Assembly (NCBI RefSeq): GCF_001039355.2 | Contig: NW_019775841.1 | Span: 14,454-78,453, forward strand | Direction: 5' to 3' | Source: Lingula anatina | Lineage: Eukaryota > Brachiopoda > Lingulata > Lingulida > Lingulidae | Length of the DNA stretch: 64,000 nt | Part shown: positions 21,085 to 32,017 of the stretch, piece after piece | Numbering within the stretch: position 1 is the first letter of the stretch | Layout of the letters: the number at the start of each line of letters is the position of its first letter | Notes under the pieces: generated by a model | Seen by the model: the letters and a program-made list of their open reading frames with translations, nothing else | What the model was told of the DNA's origin: nothing | The model's database searches: none | Program-made: the position numbers and the translations under genes

Positions 21085-23473
21085 GTATGCATTCAAATGA
21101 GCGAAAGATGCCACTTGATACCCCACTGTAAAGATGGTTCATATGAAGCACAGTGCACAAATGCCTACAGGAAGAAATTATATTCTTGTTTTTCTGATAC
21201 ATTACTCCTGTATTCACAGAAACACGATGGCGTGGTAGACTGTCTAGGGCCCGTTGAAGAAGACGAGATAGATGTCTGGTTGTTACAACAAACATCGATT
21301 AAGCACTGTGGGAATCAGTACAACAGGACGTGTCACAACCACACCTGCGACAAATATTCTTATCATGAAAAATCATTTTTCCTCCGTGAGCCTTCATCCG
21401 GCAAAAAATACAGTAATACCCAGGTGTTCTATAGGAACGCACCTAGCCTTTACGAAAGAAATACGTACGACATATTATCAACCTGTAGGACTGGGAACCA
21501 CCTTGTACAAAACGTGTCTCGCCCCATATTTGATTTGGACATTGACAATAGATCAATTATTTCTTTTGGCCCCAGAACGTCGCCATTATGCCACGGGATC
21601 ACATGCCCCAAAGATTTATACCACCAAGGCCAATCGTCGTTCTGCATACCTGCCAGATCAGTTTGTGACGGGATCAAAGACTGTCACGATGGCAGTGACG
21701 AAATAACCTGTAACAGCTACTCCTGCCCAGGTATGCACAGATGTCGGGGACAGAACAATTGCTTGCCACAGAGTCAGGTGCGGGACGGAATCCCTCAATG
21801 TAAACTGCATGATGATGAGGTATTCTATGGTTTTCAGTGTCCACCCGAGTGCTTTTGTGAAGGGTTTTCGGTAATTTGCCCCAGAGCAGTATTCAAGAGG
21901 TCGCCAAATTCTGATCAGAGTAGATTAACTGAGTCGCCTCTTATAATAGGAAGAGATATGGTAAGGAGTCTCATATTAAAATATAATCATATATCAGGGG
22001 TCACACTGGACAACTGCACGCGACTGTTATATCTTGACTTATCAAACAACTCACTGGTGGAAGTTCATAAAACTATGTTTCAAGACACTGTCAATCTACG
22101 CAGGATTGATCTCTCAGAAAACAATATCCGAAGTGGTGCATTTTCCAATATGATTTCTCTTCAAGTGCTGAACATAAGCAACAACCCAATTACTACTGTT
22201 CCGCGCCACTCTTTCCACAATCTCCCTGCTTTGCAGTATCTTGATCTGTCAGCTGGTCTACTGCTTGTCCTGGACAACTGTTCGTTTTATAACGTCTCCG
22301 TTGGTGTTTTAAATATATCGAAAAACTTTGTCCAGACATTTAATGCATGGCTGTTCTGTGGTTGGCACAAAGTGAAGGCGATTGATCTGTCTGGAAACCC
22401 ATTGGAAGTTAAACAGGAAGGGCTACCAAGTGATGTCGACATACGTTCGGAGTCTGCTGCATGTATCATCAATCAAATTTATGTCAGTCTCAAGTTGATT
22501 TTTTTGCTTCGTGTTCAGATATGTTTATGGATAAAGTAATTAAGTACTCGTATTTTGGTATGGGTCTTCTTTCTGTGGTGTCCTCGTTGGGATTGTTAAA
22601 ATCGTATTTTAGTTTTGAAGGACTGTTTAGGATGAAAGAAATTGCTGTTGCCTTGAATGTCATTGAAATGCAAACGATTATACCAGTTGCGATAATATTT
22701 GTTAACAGTATGCTGATGACAGAAACTTATTTCCACATGTCTAATTCCTGGCGTAGAAGCCCATCATGTCACGTTGCATCTTTTTTCTACATTTTGCCTC
22801 AGGTTTGTGTTTCTATAATAGTGTTTTTTGCTGCTATACAGGCGATTATATTACGACCCGCTGGAATCGAAAAAGCACAAGTGTTAAGGCGCATAGTGTG
22901 CGTTGGCATAATTATTGTCCTCACCGCGTCAGTAACCTTTAGTGCTCTATTGTCCTGGAGGTAGAAATCCGTACTGGTGCCTGCTATCATTTCATTTTAA
23001 GCAGTCTTATGACTGAAATACAGTATAATTCTTTAGCGCTTGAAATCACATATCTATCAATGCCTGTAATTTCTCAAACTACTTTGGCGGGAGTTTTTAT
23101 GTATTTGTTGTATTCTCTGGGATCTCTGTCATCCCTAACTGATTTTCGCAGTTTGTGCTGCTTTTTTAAGGTTGCCTTATCCGATGCCATAAGCTGGTGT
23201 CCGTTCACAGTCTCGTGTATCTTGCATTTAAAGAACAACCCAGTGTCTGATTACGCTGCGCAGTGGGTGCAGTTAGTTATGCTTAACATGCGACCCGTCG
23301 TATGCGCCTTTATTCATATTTGTTTAGGGCCTTTGTGGAAGAAAGTTGAGCGTTTCTTTGTACAGTCAGGGTTGGTTTGTACAGGCAAAGGGTGGGGTCA
23401 AGAGCTACACATGAGGATACGCAACTATAACATACATACCTGTATGAACAATCAATGTACACCAAAAAGATAA
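21085..23473 (+). pseudogene. 5'-truncated, frameshifted copy of the CUB/lectin/LDLa/LRR receptor
   Basis: Direct duplicate of 37863-40286. It starts inside the third LDLa repeat, so signal peptide, CUB, lectin and first LDLa modules are missing. Frame is kept to about 22441, where 14 nt present in the intact copy (near 39228-39241) are absent; a stop follows at 22537-22539. A 1-nt loss near 22955 restores the original phase, giving three pieces (21097-22539, 22461-22964, 23009-23473). A 9-nt in-frame deletion shortens one LRR (NNIRSGAF against [11 protein letters not shown]). LDLa residues are decaying: GSDE became GSYE in repeat three, and a Cys is lost in YHQGQSS. No start signal or leader is recognised at the breakpoint. 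It is dead or at most a transcribed relic. Confidence 0.85.
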
Positions 23474-24650
23474 GTGTGTTTTCTAAGATGCCTCGTTTAA
23501 AGTGTAGAATATTCATTTTGTTTCCGATTTGATGTGGATTGAGTTAAATGCTTTTATTTCGCTTTCAGTTTTGTAAATGTAGGTCCAGCGGCGTTTTATG
23601 ACTGTGTAAGTTGGGCTGAATGTTAGAATGTATTGCTGCAATTGGTAAACTTATCAAATTTTCTTACTTATTTAAATACTTTGATTTACGCGTCTTTAAA
23701 TTAATTGAAGTGTGAAAGAAATCGGCAAAGCTGTGGGTTTGGCGAGATGAAGACCTTATGAAAAAAAAATTATTTCAAAAGAAGTAATCATGCTTTGAAT
23801 ATAGATATTGTATACTCTATCCGTAAAGATGTTCTCTGTAAAAATGAATAGAATGATACGTAGTTTGCAATTTCTGTCGTTTGAAAGAAAAATTTAATTG
23901 ATGTGTATTTTATAAATGTATAATATAACAATTAAATTGAGGAACATTGTGTATTTTATGTCATTGTCTTTTAGAACCATTTTGCATTAAAATATAACAC
24001 AAATTTTCCTGGTAATTTCCATTATTGATATTTCACGATAACTGGTCTCATTTCTTATGAATTAAACCATTATCTGAATGTAATTATATAGTCAGATTTT
24101 CAAGTTTATGCATTTTGTAAGGTGCTATTTTAATGATAGACTTTAAGAGATTCATCGTGTTAAAAACATTACCGCTATATTCATTTACCAATAAACCGTC
24201 AGTGTGTATTAATTATGTGTATAAAAAGTATCTTCATCAAGTTATTGTTTTACTTACTTTTCTATTTTGGCTGTGACACGCGTTTCTTCGAGGCAAGCAA
24301 TCACCACTGAAAGTGTACTTTTCAAACGGTTCATTAATGAAACAAGTATGCATACTGGCACAGGAGATCTAGATCACAAGCTATAAAGGGTCTAATTTGC
24401 TTAGTCTCTCGATAAATAGACAGTCATTTTGGTCTTGGATTATTTTGATTTTACCCATATAATCTACCACCCTGGTAGAGGGTATAGTCCACACCCTCTA
24501 AACGACTCGTATGTCGTGGGGTGATGGGATCCAAAAACACCTTTTTACACTTGAATTTGGGGATGAGCGGCTTAGCCAATCGCCTCAAGAATAAAATAAT
24601 AAATAAATAAAATACAATAAAAATAAATAGTGTCATCACCTTTATCAAAT
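23474..24650. other. Duplicated 3' flank of the receptor copy
   Basis: Homologous to about 40287-41480, diverged, without the roughly 110-bp insert present at 40885-40995. It ends around the 'ggggatgagcggctta' landmark shared with 41415-41430. No gene supported. Confidence 0.6.
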
Positions 24651-25500
24651 TTTCAAACGGAGACAAATTGACCACCATGCCCAACTTCACAATCAGAAAA
24701 CTGAAGTCCAACATGCCTCTCTTCGCTATGCTTAAAGCAATAATAACTCTTCCTTTGCGATTCAAAATTCCGCAAAAAATAAATTGTAAACAACGCATGG
24801 AAATATATTCTACTGCATTTTACCAGTAGTAAAACTTAAATCTGTGCTTGTCAATAGGGCTTTCGATGCCTTTCTTCCCGGTCGTTAAGGCATCCGTTGA
24901 GTAAACAGACTCCAAATTAATAACTTTATGAATCTGGTCATTTTATGATAGAGATATGTGCATGTAGATTTCTTGTGTCAAGATGAAATAAAACTCTCCG
25001 GGGTCTTCATGTCATCGACTTACATGTATGAAGGCACTTCTGACCAAGTACGTTTTCCCAATAAAGTGCAGTTTGACTACCCTAGGTTCTAGATTTCAGT
25101 TTTCCAGCTCGATCTTGATTTCGTAATTAACCCATATCAGCAAAACTGTCTCTAGAAACTAGTGACAAGCTGGGGGGTGTGTTCAGCAAAATTTTGCCTG
25201 GGGTGCTTCCATATTTGGAAGTCACAAGTCTCGTACGTCACAGCTCTGTCCCGCCTGGGGCTGCTTTTCCCGCCTTGCGCAAACGTTATCTCGTACAGAC
25301 GAGACAAGAAGCAAGGTGACGCGGAGTTTGAAGTTTGAACTAGGAATATCTTGCAATCGAAAGTCAATGCCACAACACAAGCAACTTTCTGCTTTAAAAA
25401 CTGCTTTTTGGTGTAGCCAAAAAATGCATATATATTATACACCTTATTAATAATGTATATGTGTATGAAAGGCAATGGCTTTACGGCTAGAGAGATAGAT
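24651..25500. other. No gene seen
   Basis: Non-coding; a 107-codon minus-strand ORF (25152-25475) has no recognisable domain. Confidence 0.4.
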
Positions 25501-25515
25501 TGTGCCGATGTACTG

Positions 25516-25801
25516 TGTTAGTTGAGATTGTTTTGTGTTGCTACCGGTAGATGTCTCTATAAGTAAAGTACATTCTGGGGTGTCAGTTTGAATCTCTTGT
25601 AATAAAATATTGTGTGACCTCTAGTGATTAGTACATTAAAGGTAAAACTGTCCATTGTATAATAATTGGTTCTGATTGGTGAACTTGGACATGTATATAA
25701 GGGGTTATTTGAAATAAATCGCTCTCTTATTTGGCTCTTCTGTGGTTCTTGTGTGACTCAGGACCCTTATCCTTTGGCGCTTCGTATTAGAAACACCCAC
25801 A
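25516..25801 (+). mobile_element. Possible solo LTR or promoter-like repeat
   Basis: Begins TGTTAG and ends ACA. It holds TATATAAGG at about 25694 followed within 20 bp by AATAAA, an order typical of an LTR U3-R boundary. No target-site duplication, primer-binding site or internal retroelement sequence is visible, so this is tentative. Confidence 0.3.
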
Positions 25802-25984
25802 CCAGTGAGTATTGTGTTGTTCTTTGTAAATTTTAAAAGGCACTTGGCCACGGCGGCGTAACAAGATTCCTATGATAAATTATGATATTGGTTAGATAAA
25901 AGAATGACAAATGAACTATTCTCAAGTGGAGTCACTATCTATATACGCTAATCAAGTATTCTTAGACAGTGCATGTTATATAAT

Positions 25985-26070
25985 AATAATATTTGTTATG
26001 AGGGGGGGTCATGGGGGTCTTGGCCCCGCTTCGATTTCTGGTCCCCTCTTGAAATTAGAATTTTGACTAG
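25985..26070. repeat. Dispersed repeat end shared with 41664-41765
   Basis: In reverse complement, 'aatttcaagaggggacca', 'cagaaatcgaag' and a C-rich tail match 41668-41760. Probably an eroded transposon end. Confidence 0.5.
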
Positions 26071-26324
26071 CTGAATCATAGTTCCTAACAGTACCAAATG
26101 GCACCGCTCACCCTCTAAAATACCTCAAATTTTCGGGGCCCGCCGTCGGCGCAAGTATATGAGAGCGTGAGACGCCATTCATGCATGCATAACGTGTGTA
26201 TTGATGGATATCAAACTCGCTATGACAACGTAACAAAGTGTAATGTGCATTGTAGAAACATACGTGCGCGCATGTATGACGTCGCACGCACTCACAACAA
26301 ATAACGTAAACAGAAACAACAATC

Positions 26325-26358
<34 letters not shown>

Positions 26359-26360
26359 TT
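26325..26360. repeat. (TAA)n microsatellite, LINE tail
   Basis: About 11 TAA units at the 3' end of the minus-strand LINE that follows. Confidence 0.9.
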
Positions 26361-27167
26361 ATTAAGCCAATAAAATACAAATGTATAAAATCGAGAATCT
26401 TTTGCCCTGTAGTAGCGCCATTGAAATATAAAAAATGAAAATTAAAATTACATGTTAGAGTTAAAAATAGTTATTGCCGAAGGATAAAAGCTATTTAAAA
26501 ATCGCTTACTACCCTTAAAAGCTAAGAGTCTCGAATTGCTAGGTAAACATTTAAAAAGGGTATGGGCTGGATGGGAACTGTCTGTCATTATTGATAATGT
26601 TTTCTTTTTAGTCCTGTCTAGATATATAGTATGGACGGGAGTTAGATCTGTTCCAATTACAATCCCTGCAGTTTCGACGATCTTTTCCAACTTGTTCCTC
26701 TCCTCCACAGTTGCACGTCCATACCAAACAGTTACTGAATAAGTTAAAATACTCTCTAAAACACACCTGTAAAAGTTCGTTAAAATAAACACATTTCTGG
26801 TAAAAGCCTTCAATTTCCTTAAGAAATACATTCGTTGACGTGCCTTTTTCAATAGCTTCGTGATGTTATCGCCCCAGGTTAACCTATTATTCAGCTGAAC
26901 CCCTAGTAATTTATAATTAGAAACCTGTTCGACCGCTTTACCGTTAACTTCCAAGGGATTTTTACTTATCTGATTTCTTCTGAAGTCTATGATCATTTCT
27001 TTTGTTTTGCTCACATTTAATATCAAGTCATTGTCTGTGCACCAATTTACTAAACTTGTAACCGACTGCCTGTATGACATCTCATCATTATGGTGTATCA
27101 AGCCGACTAAAGTTGTGTCATCGGCAAACTTCATTAAAAATGTATTTTCCTCCCTCGCCACACAGTC
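26361..27167 (-). mobile_element. Rex1/CR1-type LINE fragment (reverse transcriptase C-terminal half)
   Basis: An open stretch of 237 codons (27161-26448) encodes the catalytic FADDTT box, the SKTKEMIIDFRR and NYKLLGVQL blocks, and a C-terminal part ending near LNSFYPSAI, typical of Rex1/CR1-like elements of aquatic animals. The 5' part is missing: the sequence meets a single N at 27168, across which about 38 bp are repeated. It is not autonomous. Confidence 0.8.
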
Positions 27168-27168
27168 N
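27168..27168. other. Single-N join with a repeated flank
   Basis: The stretch starting 'gcctgtatgacatctcatca' lies both at 27068-27102 and immediately after the N at 27169. This suggests an overlap that the assembler failed to merge. Confidence 0.8.
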
Positions 27169-27205
27169 GCCTGTATGACATCTCATCATTATGGTGTATC
27201 AACAC

Positions 27206-27790
27206 GCTATTTGGTAACGTATGCAACCACATCCTATATATTTCAATCCTTTTAGGGATGCAATCCTGGCTTTTTACCTTTTGAGATGTATTTGAAATTA
27301 TATTTGTTGAATATCTCAATAAAAATGTCCAATTTAGTTGAAACAACCGACTGAAAAAAAAACAACCTACTGGAACATGCGTATTAAATATACAGTGATT
27401 ATTCCATTTCATCATCGTTATGAAACAAATGGCAATAAAACGATCATTGAAAGACGCAATAGATCTCAACCCCTTTAGAAACATGCATTAACCAAGAGAG
27501 CATAATAAAGCTTTCCTCTACGGGGCTTTCATCTCTTTCTTCAATCACACAAGCTGAATGGGCTTGAAAAAATACTTGATAACTTATTTCATTTAAAATT
27601 TGTTTCCTCAATTTAGGAAATGCGACTGAGCAGACGTGCAGCCATGTGAACAGTCCAAAGACTGTTGAAAACTTTGATGTTTATTCTCTTGGTAGCAGGG
27701 TGCTTGTGAATTTTTAATAGGGCAGACTATGGGAGACCACACAGCAATTTACCAAATGTGCGCCTTATTACCATGGGGATTGAAGGGGTA
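27206..27790. repeat. Extra fragment of the inverted-repeat arm
   Basis: Runs parallel to 16790-17060 and then 17515-17720 of the right arm with the middle deleted. Landmarks are 'gttgaaacaaccgactgaaa', 'ctcaacccctttagaaacat' and 'ggtagcagggtgcttgtgaa'. No pentraxin exon is included. Confidence 0.75.
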
Positions 27791-28185
27791 TGTAAATGTG
27801 TGGTTTTGGGCCTTTCTAATAAAAGTGAAAAAAAAACGACAAGTATGAGTTCGCCGGATAACCAATAACAAATGTATACGAGGCCTATTATGTGTATGCA
27901 ATTCGACTTTGATTGAACTGTGTGTCAGTTTGCGTCCGTTGAGATTTGTAATGACAGAAAGATTATGTCAAGGATCAACAGTAACCAATTATTTCTGGAT
28001 TCGTTTGGTTACCACCACAGATAGATGTTGCACCATTTCCTGCATTACTACTAAAAGCTCATCGATATCGATTAATCTCAGTATTGCTCCAAACGGAACA
28101 ATGAAGAGGAAACGTTCACAAAAACCGATACTCTTCAGTAAATTGCCTAAGACAATAGAAATATCTGCCTAGTATACATGATTCA
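27791..28185. other. No gene seen
   Basis: Short ORF at 27909-28172 without a recognisable domain. Confidence 0.4.
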
Positions 28186-28690
28186 TGTTGTAATATGCCT
28201 GCACCAAGTGTTCCTATATGGTTGAGTACCAATAATGATAAGAATAACAGTGGTCCATGAAAGGCAATTCATAGAAAATGAGATAAATTACATTTCCTAT
28301 TGTTCAATCTTATTAAATGGAAAAGTAGATATAACATAGCATAAGCTTCCTTAGTTGTCATATTTACCCCTTAATGAGTTTCGACAAAATGGACTATCAG
28401 CACACTTGTGCGTTCAGCTATCATTGTTTTTGTGTGAAATAGACTTTTTTCGAGAATGGCGCCTGATAACATGCAAAGTTGAGCTCTTTTACCTACACGG
28501 CATTTCTGTGTCCCACTGGACGGCGGCAGAAACCCGAGACCGACCTTACTATAACCACTCGTCACGTCTTATTGTGGTTTTGAGGTTGAGAATAGTCTAG
28601 CAAAATGTGTTTCTTTAATTTAGAAAATGCGACTGTTCAGCCATGTGAGCAGTCCAAAAACTGGTGAGAACATACATTTTCATTCCCTCG
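28186..28690. repeat. Second extra fragment of the arm
   Basis: 28190-28610 corresponds, in reverse complement, to left-arm 15235-15480, with roughly 150 inserted bases. 28615-28690 corresponds to right-arm 17555-17625. It includes the section that the right arm itself lacks. Confidence 0.7.
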
Positions 28691-28733
28691 GGTATTACCT
28701 TACCCAGCAGACAAACGACATTGATTCACCGTT

Positions 28734-28801
28734 AAATCAACGTTAATTTTGGTGGATCAACGTTGAATCAACGTAGAATCAATGTCGTTTGCCTGCTGGG
28801 T
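28734..28801. mobile_element. Short MITE with CCCAGCAGRCAAACGACATTGATTC ends
   Basis: Arm 'acccagcagacaaacgacat' at the left and its inverted partner ending 'gtttgcctgctgggtt' at the right enclose a core rich in CAACGTT. Similar in style to 9936-10075. Too short to code. Confidence 0.7.
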
Positions 28802-28836
28802 TAAGTATTTCTGCTCCAGGGTCTGATTACATCATC

Positions 28837-29200
28837 ACTGTAAAAACAGAGTTTAGCTTTTAAACACATATATCACACGTTTAGCACTTGAACGCGTTTA
28901 GAAACGCCGATAGCTCTTCAAGCCTCTCACAGAAAAAAATGCTAGACATGTTTGGCAATGTTACACGTTTGATTCTATAATTAGTTTTTCGCAAAACTAA
29001 ACACATTGGCTAAGCACTTCCTCTGCTTAGCGCGCGGAGCTGCTTATTATATGGAGCTGCTAAACGTGTGGAGCTGCTAAACGCGTGGAGCAGCCTGCTT
29101 GGATATTTAGTGGACTTCCTTGCTATAACTTGTTACTATTCTAAAAATGTCTATTAGTACTAAGTGACTTTTGCCAAAATCCTGTAATTATGGGATGCAA
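28837..29200. mobile_element. Inverted, diverged copy of the CACTGTAAAAA MITE
   Basis: Reverse complement of 10190-10575. The end 'cactgtaaaaacagag' is intact at 28840; the other end is eroded. Confidence 0.65.
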
Positions 29201-29461
29201 TGGCAAAAACCTCCCTACAAGCCAAGGCCTAGGTCATATTTTCGGTCTACCATGGTATAAAAGTGCATTTTATTCTCATTCTTTATTAGTATATCCAACT
29301 ATGATTTTACTTCAGACCTAAATGATAACTGACATTATATTAATAGGCGGATACAGGATAGGAATTGGAATAACAACCTTAATGAGGTCCTCACTTTCAA
29401 AATTTGGATAAACTCGAGAGGCCATCCATTTTTGAAGATGTGATCGTAAGCATCCATCTGT

Positions 29462-29531
29462 ATCGGATGGCCTATTAATTAGAGTGCCCGTCTACGAAGC
29501 TGCAGAACATGGGTTCGTCTCCGTCTGGGAA
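29462..29531 (+). mobile_element. tRNA-derived SINE head
   Basis: Reads like a degenerate tRNA. An A-box-like TGGCCTATTAATTAGAG is followed by an anticodon-arm-like CTACGAA loop and a B-box GGTTCGTCTCC. The loop suggests a tRNA-Arg(ACG) ancestor (inference). Stems are mismatched, so it is not a functional tRNA. The body continues towards the gap at 29638. Confidence 0.6.
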
Positions 29532-29637
29532 TATGCTACTTTTCCAAGGCAAAACTAGAGGATCAGAGAGGCGATACCGCCTCCGGATATTGTACCACCA
29601 GCTGGAGTAAGCGCATTCGTATGGACCCCCCCCCCCC

Positions 29638-30372
29638 NNNNNNNNNNNNNNNNNNNNNNNNNNNNNNNNNNNNNNNNNNNNNNNNNNNNNNNNNNNNNNN
29701 NNNNNNNNNNNNNNNNNNNNNNNNNNNNNNNNNNNNNNNNNNNNNNNNNNNNNNNNNNNNNNNNNNNNNNNNNNNNNNNNNNNNNNNNNNNNNNNNNNNN
29801 NNNNNNNNNNNNNNNNNNNNNNNNNNNNNNNNNNNNNNNNNNNNNNNNNNNNNNNNNNNNNNNNNNNNNNNNNNNNNNNNNNNNNNNNNNNNNNNNNNNN
29901 NNNNNNNNNNNNNNNNNNNNNNNNNNNNNNNNNNNNNNNNNNNNNNNNNNNNNNNNNNNNNNNNNNNNNNNNNNNNNNNNNNNNNNNNNNNNNNNNNNNN
30001 NNNNNNNNNNNNNNNNNNNNNNNNNNNNNNNNNNNNNNNNNNNNNNNNNNNNNNNNNNNNNNNNNNNNNNNNNNNNNNNNNNNNNNNNNNNNNNNNNNNN
30101 NNNNNNNNNNNNNNNNNNNNNNNNNNNNNNNNNNNNNNNNNNNNNNNNNNNNNNNNNNNNNNNNNNNNNNNNNNNNNNNNNNNNNNNNNNNNNNNNNNNN
30201 NNNNNNNNNNNNNNNNNNNNNNNNNNNNNNNNNNNNNNNNNNNNNNNNNNNNNNNNNNNNNNNNNNNNNNNNNNNNNNNNNNNNNNNNNNNNNNNNNNNN
30301 NNNNNNNNNNNNNNNNNNNNNNNNNNNNNNNNNNNNNNNNNNNNNNNNNNNNNNNNNNNNNNNNNNNNNNNN
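29638..30372. other. 735-N assembly gap
   Basis: Unknown sequence. The left edge is a poly-C run. Any reading frame through it is meaningless. Confidence 0.98.
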
Positions 30373-32017
30373 GTCATTTTGGTTGAAATTCTTGAAATGG
30401 GAGGTGCTCAGAAGTTCCAGATGTTCAAATTTCATGAAATAATGTCATTTTTGACCAGAAGTTGTCTGCCTGGCCAAGCCTTATGTTTTATTTTCCCGGG
30501 GTTCAAAATTTATTATACATTACCGTACTGCACATTTTGCTTTCACCACCACAATGTACATTTTGATACAGCATAACTCGAAAACCGTATGGAATACAAA
30601 AAAACGGAGACCACCATCAGTGTTGGGCTTTACATGCTCTACAAAATGCAAAAAAAGAATGGGTCTCTAGCGTTATCGGTTCCCGAATTAGAGACAGTTT
30701 TCGGTTTCGATATCTTATGGCCGCTAATCCCGTGAAAATGCACCGATTGACCCCAAATTCACGAAAATGAAAGATGACCCGAAGGGTAACACTTTCCAAT
30801 AATATTATTGGTAAGGTCTGTGTAGTTTCTGAATATCAGCGCAAATATTTTTTTTTTTCGTAAAAAAACATTTTTTTGAAAATTTTGGCCCGTTTGACCT
30901 TGAAAAAAAGGTCAAAGGTCAAATCCAAGGGCATATTTGAAATCTCCGCATATGACTTTCGGTCAGCCGTCTGTAGAAATTTCTCCCATAATTCCTTCCG
31001 TAGGGTAGATAATTAGCATTTAATTTTGCCATTTTTGGACAAGGGTGCATTGCAATGAGCGCCACACCTAGACCCCAGCACTGATGAAGCAAAAATTTTA
31101 CGTGGAACGAGTTGAGATTATAGGTGACCTAAATCCAAGATATGGGTACGCAGGCCCTTGTAGTCTAGGAGGAGAAGTGGTAACGGTGACATGGAGACGC
31201 AGGAGCCGGCGGAGCCGGCGGAACATTCGGGTCGGTACTAAAACCATGTGTACCGCCAGCGCCTACGCTGGTGGTACAATAAGCATGACACGATACTAAA
31301 ATGGTCCAGCGAGATGGCCTTATAATAACAGTACATTGTTATCTAAATGAGAGAAATGTGTAATAAATCAGATGTCAATGTTAATAGCAAAGCTCAGTTT
31401 TCATCTGTGACTGCCCGTGTATTACAATTTATATTTAAGTATATACATGTGCACTTATTTTTTTTACATATTTCATTACGCTGCTGTTTTTGTTTGGCCA
31501 TAAATCTTCGTAAAACTATGCTAGAGCTTAAAAATATTATCATTTTAAGTACTTTTAATTTTATCAAAATTTAGGAATAATAAAAGACTAATTGGGAACA
31601 AGATTAAAAGAAGAAAAAAAACTTAAACTAAAATTTGAGACCGGTGTGACGAAACTTAGGGTCCGTGTAACAGAGAGTCCACCCCCCATTTAATTATACA
31701 AGTTAGAACTGCCTGGGCAAATTATTGGGAACCTGTCACGTTAGGCCGGTACGGCAACGGGACAGCGTCTTCTAAAACAGCCATAATACACATATCCACT
31801 ACACCAAATAATGAACACCAAATAATGAATTTCACCTCTTTTATTTAACTCATTTGTCTCATTGTTTTAAATATTAATGTATCGGAATCAATAAAAGAAC
31901 CATTATCAGATTGCACTGAGCCCATTTACTGATTACACAAGTTAAAGATGGGCGCTTTTTCGCGCGTGCCAGATGCGTGCAGCACTACATAAGCGGCAGT
32001 CAAATTGAGATTTGGCG
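30373..32017. other. Intergenic, upstream of the receptor; no gene supported
   Basis: Contains low-complexity T/A runs (30848-30900), a short 'ggagccggc' tandem (31204-31220), and AT-rich DNA. Close to the receptor start, 'tacataag' at about 31985 could serve as a TATA-like element, which is weak evidence. Confidence 0.4.

Noticed and set aside
24451-24798. 115-codon minus-strand ORF with a hydrophobic stretch
   Set aside because: The paralogous flank near 41345-41480 does not keep the frame, and no domain is recognised.
29475-30442. Long reading frames across the N gap
   Set aside because: They consist of unknown residues; no real sequence supports them.
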